Shown: positions 26,180 through 35,035 of the stretch, piece after piece
Position numbering within the stretch: position 1 is the stretch's first letter
Layout of the letters: every line of letters starts with the position of its first letter
Assembly (NCBI RefSeq): GCF_000472705.1
Contig: NZ_AXAE01000024.1
Coordinates: 62,001-126,000, forward strand
Source: Mesorhizobium erdmanii USDA 3471
GTDB taxonomy: Bacteria > Pseudomonadota > Alphaproteobacteria > Rhizobiales > Rhizobiaceae
Direction: 5' to 3'
DNA length: 64,000 nucleotides
Notes under the pieces: generated by a model
The model's database searches: none
Seen by the model: the letters and a program-made list of their open reading frames with translations, nothing else
Told to the model about the DNA's origin: nothing
Translations under genes and position numbers: made by a program

Positions 26180-27697
26180 TCACTTGTAGATGAAGCCGAC
26201 AACGCCGTGGTAGCGGCCGTTGGGCTTGTCGGTCTGCATGGTGCCGTAGACGCGATTGACCTTGCCAAGGAACATGCCGGCGCCGTCGCTCGGAGGATTG
26301 AAATTGTCGTCCGGCTTGGCAAGATCGTTGCGCGCCACCGGCTTCGTCAGATAGGGCGTGATGATGATGACGAGTTCGGTCTCATTGCGCACGAAATCCC
26401 TGCTGCGGAAGAGCGCGCCGAGCACTGGGATTTTTGTCAGCCCAGGCAAGCCGGTGACGGCTTGCCTGACATCGTCGCGAACCAGGCCGGCGATCATCAT
26501 CGAGCCGCCCGAGGGCAGTTCGACCGTCGTATCGGCAAGACGCTTGCGCAGTGACAGGGCATTCATGCCGATACTCTTATTGTCCGTTGATGCCGACACG
26601 GACCCCTCGGTCGTCGGTTCGGAAACCGAGGTTCTGACTTTCAGGCTTATGCGACCGGGCGACAGAACCACCGGCTGGAATTCCAGGCCGATGCCGTACT
26701 CGATCTTGTCGACTGTATAGTTCTTCAGACCGGTCTGATTGTCGGTGGATACGTTGGCGGAGACCGAGCTCACCATATTGTATTCGCCGCCGACCTTGAA
26801 GGTCGCCTTCTCACCGGATACCGCAGTCAAGGTTGGCTCGGCCAAGGTCTTCATGACCCCGGATTGCTCCATTGCGTTGATATAGGCCTGCAGCCCCGAC
26901 GCACTGATACCGAGGCCCGCGTTCGACAGCGGCTTGCCGAGACCCGTGAAAGGGTCACTGAGGGCGCCGTAGCTGATGCCGTTGCTGCCGCCGCTGCCGA
27001 TCATATTGACACCAAGCTGTTTCATCACCGAGCGGCTGACCTCGGCGACGGTAACCTTCAGCGTGACCTGGTCGTCACCGATGATCTGCAGCAGATTGAC
27101 GATCTTGCTGGTACGGCGTTGCTGGTCGGGGTTGTTGATGTCGACACCGCTCTGGGCCGAGCCGCCGGCCGCCGTCTGCGAATACTGCCCGGTCGTCGCT
27201 TCACCGCCCGAGACGAAGATCGTCGCCAGATCGACCGCCCGCTTCGCGTCCAGAGGCGTGTCGACCGTTCCGGTCAGTATGACGTTGTCGTTCAGCAGTT
27301 CCACCTTGACGGTCGAGGTCGGAAGGAAGCGCTTGATGTAGTCCTCCAGGCCGGCAACGTCGCGTTCGACGGCCAGATCCAGGCTGGCGATCTGTTCGCC
27401 GTTCGGCCCGAAGACGAAGATATTGGTCTCGCCGACCGCTTTGCCGAACAGGTAGATACGCCTTGCGGTGCGGGTTACCGCATCGGCAACGGTCGGGTTG
27501 GCGACAAGAATGTCGTAGGCATCGCTCGGCAGGTCTATGACCACCGATTTGTTGAGCCCAAGCTTGACGCGCTGGTTGGCGGTCGTGGCCGTCACCCGCG
27601 TGCTCTTTGCCTCGACAATGCCGTGCACATTCGTTCCGACGAGCAGCAGGCCGAATGCCGCGGCTACGATTGCCGGCAGTTTACCGCTTAGCCTCAT
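26180..27697 (-). CDS. cpaC: CpaC/RcpA outer-membrane secretin of the Tad pilus
   Basis: A 505-residue secretin with a signal peptide (MRLSGKLPAIVAAAFGLLLVG). The pilus N-domain is at about 35-110 (VVIDLPSDAYDILVANPTVADAV), followed by a BON-like segment (VKVELLNDNVILTGTVDTPLDAKRAVD). The secretin core is at about 205-470 (ITVAEVSRSV-like, EPTLTAVSGEKATFKVGGE, VELPSGGSMMIAGLVRDDV, IIITPYLTKPV). It forms the outer-membrane pore for the Flp pilus. Its ATG overlaps the cpaB stop by four bases. Confidence 0.95.
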   Translation of the reverse strand: MRLSGKLPAIVAAAFGLLLVGTNVHGIVEAKSTRVTATTANQRVKLGLNKSVVIDLPSDAYDILVANPTVADAVTRTARRIYLFGKAVGETNIFVFGPNGEQIASLDLAVERDVAGLEDYIKRFLPTSTVKVELLNDNVILTGTVDTPLDAKRAVDLATIFVSGGEATTGQYSQTAAGGSAQSGVDINNPDQQRRTSKIVNLLQIIGDDQVTLKVTVAEVSRSVMKQLGVNMIGSGGSNGISYGALSDPFTGLGKPLSNAGLGISASGLQAYINAMEQSGVMKTLAEPTLTAVSGEKATFKVGGEYNMVSSVSANVSTDNQTGLKNYTVDKIEYGIGLEFQPVVLSPGRISLKVRTSVSEPTTEGSVSASTDNKSIGMNALSLRKRLADTTVELPSGGSMMIAGLVRDDVRQAVTGLPGLTKIPVLGALFRSRDFVRNETELVIIITPYLTKPVARNDLAKPDDNFNPPSDGAGMFLGKVNRVYGTMQTDKPNGRYHGVVGFIYK

Positions 27698-28509
27698 TTC
27701 CTTGCCCCTATTTCGGAAACTTCACCGGACTTGATCAGTCTCACCGTTCCCTTGCGGCCATTGCCGGAAACGAGATAGTCGGCCTCGCCCACATTCTTTT
27801 CCTGGGTGTCCGTGATCGCCCGCAGCGCCAGGGTCAGGCGATCGGCCATTTGCTGGGCGACGGTGATGATCTCGGCTTGTTTGGGCGTGAGCTCCAGCGT
27901 GGCCGTCTGGCCCACCCTGGTCTTCTTGCCCTCCTCGTCCTCCTGGATGGTCTGGTCAATTGCCAGGACACGGATGTTCTTGAGGATGGTTTCGGTGTTG
28001 AAACCGGTGCCGCCGCTGCTGGCATCCGCCCTGCGGGTCATGATGACGTCGACGAAATCGTTTGGAAGGATGAAGCCGCCGGCCGAAGTGTCGGCCGATA
28101 TGGTCGTGGCGACCGCCCGCATCCCTGAAGGCAGGATGGACGACATGAAGCTCTGCCCCTCGCCGATCAGCTTGGAACGTCGCACGGGCTCACCAGCGTA
28201 CATCGGCACACGGGCAATCGACGCCTTCAACTTCTCCAGAGCGTCGGGAGCCGTGGCCTTGGTGATGAAATTCGCGTTGACGCCGTCGGCCGGCCAGGAT
28301 TGCCAGGAGATGTTGTTCTGCAGCGCGTTGCCCATCGCGACATCGCCCGAGAGCACAAGCACGTCCTGCAGGGGTACGGCGGGAGCCTGAGGCCCCGAAT
28401 CGACGACGATCTGTGGGGGCGGCGCCGCGACCATGTTTTTTGCGACATAGCCAGCGCCTCCCGCCGCGGCCACCGCCACGCTCAGAATAATCAGTCGGGA
28501 TGCTGGCAT
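27694..28509 (-). CDS. cpaB: CpaB/RcpC Flp pilus assembly protein
   Basis: A 271-residue protein with an N-terminal TM/signal segment (LIILSVAVAAAGGAGYVAKNM), an SAF domain (VDSGPQAPAVPLQDVLVLSGDVAMG) and the RcpC-type beta domain (MRAVATTISADTSAGGFILPNDFVDVIMTRR). It is a periplasmic factor that helps the secretin and pilus pass the envelope. ATG 28509 has GAGGG about ten bases upstream and places the hydrophobic segment at the N-terminus. It overlaps cpaC by four bases. Confidence 0.92.
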   Translation of the reverse strand: MPASRLIILSVAVAAAGGAGYVAKNMVAAPPPQIVVDSGPQAPAVPLQDVLVLSGDVAMGNALQNNISWQSWPADGVNANFITKATAPDALEKLKASIARVPMYAGEPVRRSKLIGEGQSFMSSILPSGMRAVATTISADTSAGGFILPNDFVDVIMTRRADASSGGTGFNTETILKNIRVLAIDQTIQEDEEGKKTRVGQTATLELTPKQAEIITVAQQMADRLTLALRAITDTQEKNVGEADYLVSGNGRKGTVRLIKSGEVSEIGARK

Positions 28510-28725
28510 CTGTCCGAACCCTCGCCCTTGGCAAACCACGTAGCCAAGCCGGACTTTGCAGCGGCAATCGTCAAAACAAGGTTAATGTAATGCTTACGAT
28601 CGTGATTAATTTAAGGTTTACATAAATTAGCTCGATCCCGCCGCCACGCGTGCAAATGGCCTGATGGGCTCCCTTCGAAGCTCGGTCAGGCAACGCGGCC
28701 AGGGGTAACGGAAATCAGATCGTGC
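28510..28725. promoter_or_regulatory. cpaA-cpaB gap with AT-rich, CtrA-like site
   Basis: A 216-bp gap inside the leftward cpa cluster, with an AT-rich core at 28570-28630. At 28606-28620 lies TTAA-N7-TTTA, one mismatch from the CtrA consensus TTAA-N7-TTAA. CtrA is known to control pilA and cpa genes in Caulobacter. The gap is large enough for a separate cpaB-tadC promoter. Assignment is tentative. Confidence 0.35.
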
Positions 28726-29244
28726 TCAGCCGGCAAGCCTTGCCAGCGCCCATACCATCAAAGGCGAATCCGGATAGGTCAGCAGCCCGCCGAGGCCGAG
28801 CGCGATCCCATAGGGAACCCCGGTCTTGTCATCCGCGAAATGACGCAGGAAGGGATTGCGGCCGGTAATAGTCGCCAGCGGCGACTTCCGGTAAACCAGG
28901 ATGGCGAGCGTCAGCAGACCGCCGATCATTGTCGAGGCAACAAGGTACTCGACGAGATGGATGTTCAGCCCCATCCACACGGCCGTGGCGGCCAGCAGCT
29001 TGGCATCGCCTCCGCCCATGCCACCCATTGCAAACAGTCCAAACGTCACAGACAGGACCAGGGCGCCTGCGGCGAAGTGCCAGCCATAGGCTGCCCATTC
29101 CATACCCGTCAGCGGCGCAACCAGCGCGAAGACGACGACGAGCAGCACCGACACGCGGTTGGCGATGGTCATCGACAGCATGTCCGAGATCGCGGCAAAC
29201 AGCATGCAGAACGGAAAGACGACGAAGATCAGGGCTTCAAGCAT
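28726..29244 (-). CDS. cpaA: CpaA/TadV prepilin peptidase (A24 family)
   Basis: A 172-residue polytopic membrane aspartic protease. The two catalytic Asp residues are visible: Asp21 in AAISDMLSMTIANR and the Asp in the GMGGGDAKLLAA motif near residue 80. It cleaves the leader of the Flp prepilin and of the TadE-like pseudopilins just before their hydrophobic segment. Located between the pilin gene and cpaB. Confidence 0.92.
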   Translation of the reverse strand: MLEALIFVVFPFCMLFAAISDMLSMTIANRVSVLLVVVFALVAPLTGMEWAAYGWHFAAGALVLSVTFGLFAMGGMGGGDAKLLAATAVWMGLNIHLVEYLVASTMIGGLLTLAILVYRKSPLATITGRNPFLRHFADDKTGVPYGIALGLGGLLTYPDSPLMVWALARLAG

Positions 29245-29353
29245 CGGCGCTCATGCCTATTGTGCGAATTGCAAGGGGCTCAATCTAGGCTGTCTCGATT
29301 AACGATTGATGAGACCCGTAAACCAGAGACGTCTATATTGGCTGCGAAATAGA

Positions 29354-29381
29354 AAAAGGGCCGCAGCGTGGCGGCCCTTTT
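29354..29381 (-). terminator. intrinsic terminator of the Flp pilin gene
   Basis: Perfect 11-bp stem AAAAGGGCCGC / GCGGCCCTTTT with a 6-nt loop. Read on the minus strand it ends in TTTTTC, 37 bp after the pilin stop. It lets the abundant pilin mRNA end before cpaA. Confidence 0.8.
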
Positions 29382-29417
29382 CCAGAACGCAATCTGGATA
29401 CCCAGCAATACGGCAGA

Positions 29418-29594
29418 TCAGCTGCCGCTGGAGTTCAGCGTGGTTCCGATCGAGGTGAACTTGGCGTTGATCGCATTGCCGAGAGCGCCGGCGCCGGTGA
29501 TGATGGCGAGCGCGATGAGAGCGGCGATCAGACCATATTCGATAGCGGTCGCGCCGGATTCGTCCTTCACGAAACGTGCAAAAAGGTTAGACAT
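29418..29594 (-). CDS. pilA: Flp/Fap-type major pilin subunit
   Basis: A 58-residue prepilin read on the minus strand. The leader ends in DESG and processing should occur after Gly14, before ATAIEYGLIAALIALAII. Glu at +5 and Tyr at +6 are the Flp hallmark, and the hydrophobic segment continues to about residue 40, followed by a short polar tail. AGGAG (29602-29606) sits seven bases before the ATG, a strong ribosome site fitting a highly expressed structural subunit. It has its own terminator before cpaA. It is the only Flp pilin seen in the window. Confidence 0.95.
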   Translation of the reverse strand: MSNLFARFVKDESGATAIEYGLIAALIALAIITGAGALGNAINAKFTSIGTTLNSSGS

Positions 29595-29951
29595 TCGAGA
29601 GCTCCTACTCCACGTGTTACAGCACTTCCGTCAACTTCTGTGATGGTTGATCGGATGCTGCCAATCTAGGGAGAAGCTCTTTCGATCGGCTTAATAAACA
29701 GCCTTACCGATTCCTTTCCCGGCTCGAACAGAGTGCGTGGTTAACTGCATGCTAAGTCCGGGCTAAAGTACCGTTTCCCAGGCCAATACCGCAAAAGGCA
29801 AGGGCTCAAGTAAACCCGCGACCGGCCCGGATCCGGCCATGCGGGTTGCCATGCCGCTCGCTACATCCGGCACCGGCGAGTCGACTTAACCGTTGGTTCA
29901 CCAATCTCGTTCATGTTCCGTTGAACAGTTCGCTTGCCGTGGAGCGCCTCG
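29595..29951. other. intergenic region between divergent pilin and pilus N-domain genes
   Basis: A 357-bp gap with no credible ORF. It holds the pilin ribosome site, an AT-rich patch with TTAATAAA near 29690, and the leader of the rightward gene. It must contain promoters in both directions, but no -35/-10 pair could be assigned with confidence. Confidence 0.5.
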
Positions 29952-30374
29952 ATGGCCGTGCAGAGATCCTCAGTCCTGATTGCCGTGCTTCTTGCCGCCA
30001 CGAGCTTGATCACGCCAGCCAGAGCCGGCGCCGATATCGACGTCATCATGAATCAAGCCAAGATCGTGAAACTGTCCCGCCCCGCCGACACGATCGTCGT
30101 CGGCAATCCGGCAATCGCCGATGCCTCCGTCCAGGACGCGTCGACGATCGTGCTCACCGGCAAGGGGTTTGGTGTCACCAACCTCGTCGTTCTCGACCAG
30201 GAGGGCAGCCCGATCGTCGACGCGCAGGTTACAGTCGTGCGGCAGGCAGCCTCGTCGGTTCGCATTTACCGGCGCGCCGAGGTCCAGACCATGTCTTGCA
30301 CGCCCTATTGCGAAAGCTCCTACAAGAGCGAGGCTGAAAAATCCTCCGAAGCCGAGATGAGCGTGAGCAAATAG
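29952..30374 (+). CDS. stand-alone pilus/secretin N-domain protein
   Basis: A 140-residue exported protein: signal peptide (MAVQRSSVLIAVLLAATSLITPARAGA) and one T2SS/T3SS pilus N-terminal domain. It closely parallels the N-domain of CpaC in this locus: LSRPADTIVVGNPAIADASVQDASTIVLTGKGFG versus the CpaC stretch after VVIDLPSDAYD. The C-terminal tail has two close cysteines (MSCTPYCESSYKSE), possibly a disulfide or metal site. ATG 29952 has GGAG seven bases upstream. Location opposite the pilin and before two TadE genes points to a role in the Tad machine, perhaps interacting with the secretin ring (inference). Confidence 0.75.
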   Translation: MAVQRSSVLIAVLLAATSLITPARAGADIDVIMNQAKIVKLSRPADTIVVGNPAIADASVQDASTIVLTGKGFGVTNLVVLDQEGSPIVDAQVTVVRQAASSVRIYRRAEVQTMSCTPYCESSYKSEAEKSSEAEMSVSK

Positions 30375-30515
30375 GCTGCGCGGCCTCTCAGCAGCCATCC
30401 AAGTTACCAGCCAGTTAAGAGGCCCGCGCGGACTTTAACGATCATTCACACTGGGCCTCAATTGGTTTGCGCTAATAGACCTGTCGGAACCGTCCAGGGG
30501 TGGCAGGAACAGGGC

Positions 30516-31106
30516 ATGTGCAACGAATTCAGCGCAACAGGTCAGCATAAGGTGAAGCGCGCCAGGTTTTTCGAGCGCTTCGTTCGCGACCGGGGTGGCA
30601 GCACGGCCCTGGAGTTCGCGCTGCTCGCATTGCCCTTCGCCCTCCTCGTATTCGCCATCCTTGAAAGCTGCATCTCGTTTGCCGGCCAGGAGGTGATGGC
30701 CAACATCACCGACGATGTCGCGCGCCAGTTGCGCACGGGCCAGTTGCGGCCGGCTGATGTCGCGGGGACCAAGTTGACGACCCTGATCTGCGGCAGGCTG
30801 GAGATCATCGTCTCCACGGATTGTCCCGATCAGTTGCTCGTGGACCTTCGCGAGTATCCGACTTTCGCGGACGCGGCCACCGCGACCTTCACTATCCAGA
30901 ACGGCGATGTCGTTCTGATGCAAGGCACGAACTCACAGACTTTCGCAAACACGCCTGGTCTGGCGGAATCGAAGAACATGCTGCGGGTCTTCTACAAATG
31001 GCCCGTCATGACCGATCTGATGGCCAAGTCGATGGCCAATCTGAGCGGCGGCCGGACGCTGCATTTTGCCTCGGTGACCTGGCAGAACGAGCCGTTCGGC
31101 AATTAA
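30516..31106 (+). CDS. TadE-family pseudopilin
   Basis: A 196-residue protein with the class of prepilin cleavage site seen in TadE/TadF: RDRGGSTALEFALLALPFALLVFAILE, that is a Gly before the cut and Glu at +5, followed by a hydrophobic helix and a periplasmic domain. It should be processed by CpaA. ATG 30516 has AGGAAC upstream. The next TadE-like gene follows after 28 bp, suggesting an operon for minor pilins. Confidence 0.85.
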   Translation: MCNEFSATGQHKVKRARFFERFVRDRGGSTALEFALLALPFALLVFAILESCISFAGQEVMANITDDVARQLRTGQLRPADVAGTKLTTLICGRLEIIVSTDCPDQLLVDLREYPTFADAATATFTIQNGDVVLMQGTNSQTFANTPGLAESKNMLRVFYKWPVMTDLMAKSMANLSGGRTLHFASVTWQNEPFGN

Positions 31107-31134
31107 GAAGCACCAACAAGAAAAAGGCAATGAC

Positions 31135-31758
31135 ATGATGCGTGCGGGGGCACATCCGGGAATTGCAGGGATCTGGCGCAAGGCTGCCGGGTTCTGCTCC
31201 AATCGCCGTGGGGTGGCAGCGGTCGAGTTCGCTCTTATCGTGCCGATCCTGCTCATCATGTACTTCATGACCATGGAGGCGTCGCAGGCCATCGAGACCA
31301 GCAAGAAGGTCAGCCGTATCGGCAGCATGGTTGCCGATCTGGTCACGCAGCAGCCGACCATCGTCAAGGCGGATCTCGACGCCATCATGAAGATCGGCAC
31401 CTCGACCATTCAGCCCTACAACCGCTCGGTGCCGAACATCACCATCACGGCGATACAGGTCACCACCGATACGCCGCCCCAGGTGAAAGTGGTGTGGTCG
31501 CGCAAGGTGGCCAGCGGCGTTAACAGCGTCGGGGCCACCGCAGGTACCGCGACCACGGTTCCGGCAACGCTCAACGTCGCCGGCACCTTCCTGATCCGCG
31601 TCGAAAGCAATCTCAGCTATGCGCCGATCATCAGCTGGTCGACGGACAGCCCGCAGAAGCTTGGATTGACCCAATCCCTCACCACCACGATCCCGATGGG
31701 TGAGACGTACTATCTGCGCCCGCGCAGAAGCCTGACGATCCCCTGCGCCGATTGCTGA
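31135..31758 (+). CDS. second TadE/TadF-like pseudopilin
   Basis: A 207-residue protein with pseudopilin signature SNRRGVAAVEFALIVPILLIMYFM (cut after Gly, Glu at +5). The rest is a periplasmic, Thr-rich beta domain ending in IPCADC with two cysteines. It lies downstream of the other TadE-like gene and converges on the phnD-like gene six bases later. TadG, the large von Willebrand-type minor pilin of many loci, is not present in this window. Confidence 0.8.
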   Translation: MMRAGAHPGIAGIWRKAAGFCSNRRGVAAVEFALIVPILLIMYFMTMEASQAIETSKKVSRIGSMVADLVTQQPTIVKADLDAIMKIGTSTIQPYNRSVPNITITAIQVTTDTPPQVKVVWSRKVASGVNSVGATAGTATTVPATLNVAGTFLIRVESNLSYAPIISWSTDSPQKLGLTQSLTTTIPMGETYYLRPRRSLTIPCADC

Positions 31759-31764
31759 AGATCT

Positions 31765-32688
31765 CTACTGCCGACCACCTTCTGTCGAGACCAGGCGCAC
31801 GATGGCTTGCGCCGCCGCATAGTCCTGTGGGGCAACGGTCAAAAAGCCGCCGGAGTGCTTCGATTCCAGCAGATCATAGACATCCGGGGTCGTCGACTTG
31901 AGGTTGGTGAGGAAGACGGTCAGCCGGCGCTTGGCTTCCGGGTCGAGATCGCTGCGTACGGCATGGGGACCGTATCTCAGCAAGCCTGAGGTCCACACGA
32001 CCTGAAATGCCGACGGCGAAAGCCCGGCCTCTTCCAACCTTGCCTGCGTGCCGTTGGACAATAATGGCTGGCCGTCGGCCGTCGCCGTCACCCAACCAAA
32101 CAAAGCGTCGGCCCGGCCGTCGAAGAGCATTTTTTCCGCTGCCGACGCTGAATCGGCATGGACCAGAAACGGTGAATCTTCGGCGATCTTGACGTGTTCG
32201 GCCGCCAGCTCCGCCAGCGGCAAAAGCGAGCCCCCGACGCTGTCCGGCGGCGACATGGCGATGCGGTGCGTCGCCATAGCCGCAAGGTCGGGCAGCTTGC
32301 CGTCCCTGGTCAGCAGCACGGAGCGGATGCCGGCCGCGCCGTCGGAATCGACCGGAGCCACAAGCGGCTCGACGCATCCACAACGTTGCAGCGCCGTGGC
32401 GTAGGCCGTCGCCGAATAGATGGCGTATTCGATCCGGGCGTTGGCCTGCGCCTCGATCAGTGCCGCATAGTCGCGCGCAACGACGAACTCCACCTTCATG
32501 CCAAGCGCGTTGGTAAAGGATTGAGTCAACAGCGCCAGCCCCGGGACGGTGTTGGCGGCGCCGGGCTCGGCGACGATGCCGATGCGAAACGTGCCGATAT
32601 CATCGCGCCAGTCGGCCCGCGCCGGACCACACCAGAGCGCCCCATGCACCATCACCAGGGCAGCGCATGCCTTCCGCGCCGCTTTCAT
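31765..32688 (-). CDS. PhnD-like phosphate/phosphonate-type periplasmic binding protein
   Basis: A 307-residue protein with a signal peptide (cleavage after GPARA, near residue 27) and a PhnD-type periplasmic binding fold: FRIGIVAEPGAANTVPG, VEFVVARDYAALIEAQANARIEYAIYSATAYA, RIAMSPPDSVGGSLLP. ATG 32688 is chosen because it opens a proper signal peptide. No permease or ATPase gene is nearby, so it may be an orphan receptor or serve a distant transporter. The ligand cannot be read from the sequence. Confidence 0.75.
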   Translation of the reverse strand: MKAARKACAALVMVHGALWCGPARADWRDDIGTFRIGIVAEPGAANTVPGLALLTQSFTNALGMKVEFVVARDYAALIEAQANARIEYAIYSATAYATALQRCGCVEPLVAPVDSDGAAGIRSVLLTRDGKLPDLAAMATHRIAMSPPDSVGGSLLPLAELAAEHVKIAEDSPFLVHADSASAAEKMLFDGRADALFGWVTATADGQPLLSNGTQARLEEAGLSPSAFQVVWTSGLLRYGPHAVRSDLDPEAKRRLTVFLTNLKSTTPDVYDLLESKHSGGFLTVAPQDYAAAQAIVRLVSTEGGRQ

Positions 32689-32769
32689 GACAAGACCGTC
32701 CTGTGCTTTCTTCGATCCACATCCATGCCCGCTGCGCGCGATACTGTACATCCTGGATTGAGCTTGTGG

Positions 32770-32806
32770 TCGCCCCAAAAACGCTATGCACTTTTGGGCG
32801 ACATGC
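32770..32806. repeat. dispersed intergenic repeat, copy A
   Basis: Inverted repeat CGCCCCAAAA...TTTTGGGCG around ACGCTATGCAC, in the gap before deoB. It shares the layout and wording (CCCAAAA-cgct-gcact-TTTTGGGCGACATGCA) with part of the copy near 51.1 kb. Confidence 0.6.
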
Positions 32807-32905
32807 ACTGGCACTATCGCGACAAGCAATTGCCGTTTGGTTTCCGAATTGCCAATGCCACCGTGGGATCCTATGTCAGGGCGTCCACACTGGCGATAAT
32901 GACCG

Positions 32906-34147
32906 ATGGCGCGTGCTTTCCTCTTCGTCCTGGATTCTTTCGGTATCGGCGGCGCGGCCGACGCCGAACGCTATGGCGACGCCGGCGCCAACACGCTCGC
33001 GCACATCGCCGAAGCTTGCGCCGAAGGGCGCGCGGATCGCGAGCGGCTTAGACAGGGGCCGTTGTTCGTCCCGCACATGGCATCGCTCGGGCTTGGCAAG
33101 GCAGCCGGGACGGCGACAGGATTGGCTTTTGCCCATTTCGGGACGGATCTGCTCGCCAACGCCTTCCATGGCGCGGCGCAGGAAGTTTCGAGCGGCAAGG
33201 ACACACCCTCCGGCCATTGGGAGATCGCGGGCCTGCCGGTGCGTTTCGACTGGGGATATTTCCCGGATACGGTTCCCGCCTTCCCGGCTGATCTGACCGC
33301 GGCGATGATCCGCGAGGGCGAGGTTTCAGGCATCCTCGGCAACTGCCATGCGCCAGGCACCGAGATCATCGAACGGTTCGGCGAGGAACACATCCGCACC
33401 GGCAAGCCGATCTGCTACACCTCCGTCGACTCGGTCCTGCAGATCGCCGCGCATGAAGTCCATTTCGGCCTGGAGCGACTTTATGAATTCTGTCAGGTGG
33501 TGCGCCGGCTGGTTGATCCGCTCCGAATCGGACGCGTGATCGCACGGCCGTTCGTCGGCGAGACCGCCGGCACCTTCCAGCGGACCTACAATCGCCATGA
33601 CTATGCCGTGCCGCCGCCGCAGCCGACCTTGCTTGACCGGCTGACGGCGCGGGGAAGCCGCGTCATCGCCGTCGGCAAGATCGGCGACATCTTCGCCCAT
33701 CGCGGGATTTCGGAAGTGCGCAAGGCCGCCGGCAACATGGCCATGTTCGATAAGGCGCTCGGTGCGATGGACGATGCCGGCGACGGTGATCTGGTTTTCG
33801 CCAATTTCGTCGATTTCGACACCGAATTCGGCCATCGCCGCGACGTCGCCGGCTATGCCGCCGCGCTCGAGGCCTTCGACCGGCGGCTGCCGGAAGCATT
33901 CGCAAGGCTACGGCAGGGCGATCTTCTTATCCTGACGGCCGACCACGGCAATGATCCGACCTGGAGAGGCACCGATCACACGCGTGAACGCATCCCGGTG
34001 ATCGGCACGGGACCCGGTCTCAGAGGTGGCGACGTCGGACTGAGAGCGACATTCGCCGATATCGGCGAGACCGTTGCCGAACATCTCGGGCTGGCACCCG
34101 GCCGCCACGGCACTTCTTTCCATACGATGATTGGTGGCCATGCCTGA
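32906..34147 (+). CDS. deoB: phosphopentomutase
   Basis: A 413-residue member of the alkaline phosphatase superfamily. The N-terminal metal motif FVLDSFGIGGAADAERYGDAGANTLAHI and the C-terminal motif TADHGNDPTWRGTDHTRERIP supply the metal ligands of DeoB. The central SGKDTPSGHWEIAG segment is also conserved. It interconverts ribose/deoxyribose 1- and 5-phosphates in nucleoside salvage. Its 3' end overlaps mutM by eight bases. Confidence 0.95.
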   Translation: MARAFLFVLDSFGIGGAADAERYGDAGANTLAHIAEACAEGRADRERLRQGPLFVPHMASLGLGKAAGTATGLAFAHFGTDLLANAFHGAAQEVSSGKDTPSGHWEIAGLPVRFDWGYFPDTVPAFPADLTAAMIREGEVSGILGNCHAPGTEIIERFGEEHIRTGKPICYTSVDSVLQIAAHEVHFGLERLYEFCQVVRRLVDPLRIGRVIARPFVGETAGTFQRTYNRHDYAVPPPQPTLLDRLTARGSRVIAVGKIGDIFAHRGISEVRKAAGNMAMFDKALGAMDDAGDGDLVFANFVDFDTEFGHRRDVAGYAAALEAFDRRLPEAFARLRQGDLLILTADHGNDPTWRGTDHTRERIPVIGTGPGLRGGDVGLRATFADIGETVAEHLGLAPGRHGTSFHTMIGGHA

Positions 34148-35030
34148 ATTGCCCGAAGTCGAAACGGTCCGGCGTGGCCTGCAGCCGGTGCTGGAAGGTG
34201 CCCGTCTGGCCAGGGTCGAGGCGCGGCGGCCGGATCTGCGCTTTCCCTTCCCCGAACGGTTTTCGGAACGGCTGACCGGCAGGACCATCACGGCGCTCGG
34301 CCGCCGGGCCAAATATCTGACCATGCATGTGCAGGATGGCCCGGTGCTGATCTGCCATCTCGGCATGTCGGGCTCCTTTCGCATCGAGACCGACGACGGC
34401 GGAGAGACACCTGGCGTGTTCCACCATGAACGCTCGAAGAGCACGGCGCACGACCATGTCGTGTTCGATGTCGTCACCGCCAACGGCGTCCGGTCGCGCG
34501 TGATCTTCAACGACCCGCGGCGCTTCGGTTTCATGCTGTTTGCGGAAGGATCGCCGGACACGCACCCGATGCTCGCCGGGCTGGGCGTCGAGCCCACGGG
34601 CAACACGCTGGACGGCGTGCTGCTCGCCTCGCTGCTGAAAGACCGCCGGGCACCGTTGAAGGCAGCGCTTCTCGACCAGAGGCTGATCGCGGGGCTTGGC
34701 AATATCTATGTCTCGGAGGCGCTTTGGCGCGCCGGCCTGTCGCCCTTGCGCGAGGCGGGCACCATCGCCAAACCGAGCAAGAAGGCCAGGCAACAAAGCG
34801 AACGCCTGGCCGAAGCCATCCGCTCGGTCATATCGGATGCCATCGCCGCCGGCGGCTCGTCGCTACGCGACTACATGCATACCGATGGATCGCTGGGCTA
34901 TTTCCAGCACTCCTTCGCTGTCTACGACCGTGAGGGCGAGCCGTGCCCAAAGCCCGGTTGCGGCGGCCATATCGAGCGTATCGTGCAGAGCGGACGCTCG
35001 ACCTTCTATTGCCGGACCTGTCAGAGCTGA
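34140..35030 (+). CDS. mutM: formamidopyrimidine-DNA glycosylase
   Basis: A 296-residue Fpg. The catalytic N-terminal Pro2 and Glu3 are in MPELPEVETV, so ATG 34140 is certain. A helix-two-turn-helix DNA-binding region with LDQRLIAGLGNIYVSEALW and a C-terminal zinc finger (CPKPGCGG...YCRTCQ) are intact. It removes 8-oxoguanine and ring-opened purines. It overlaps deoB, so it may be cotranscribed. Confidence 0.97.
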   Translation: MPELPEVETVRRGLQPVLEGARLARVEARRPDLRFPFPERFSERLTGRTITALGRRAKYLTMHVQDGPVLICHLGMSGSFRIETDDGGETPGVFHHERSKSTAHDHVVFDVVTANGVRSRVIFNDPRRFGFMLFAEGSPDTHPMLAGLGVEPTGNTLDGVLLASLLKDRRAPLKAALLDQRLIAGLGNIYVSEALWRAGLSPLREAGTIAKPSKKARQQSERLAEAIRSVISDAIAAGGSSLRDYMHTDGSLGYFQHSFAVYDREGEPCPKPGCGGHIERIVQSGRSTFYCRTCQS

Positions 35031-35035
35031 GTTAG

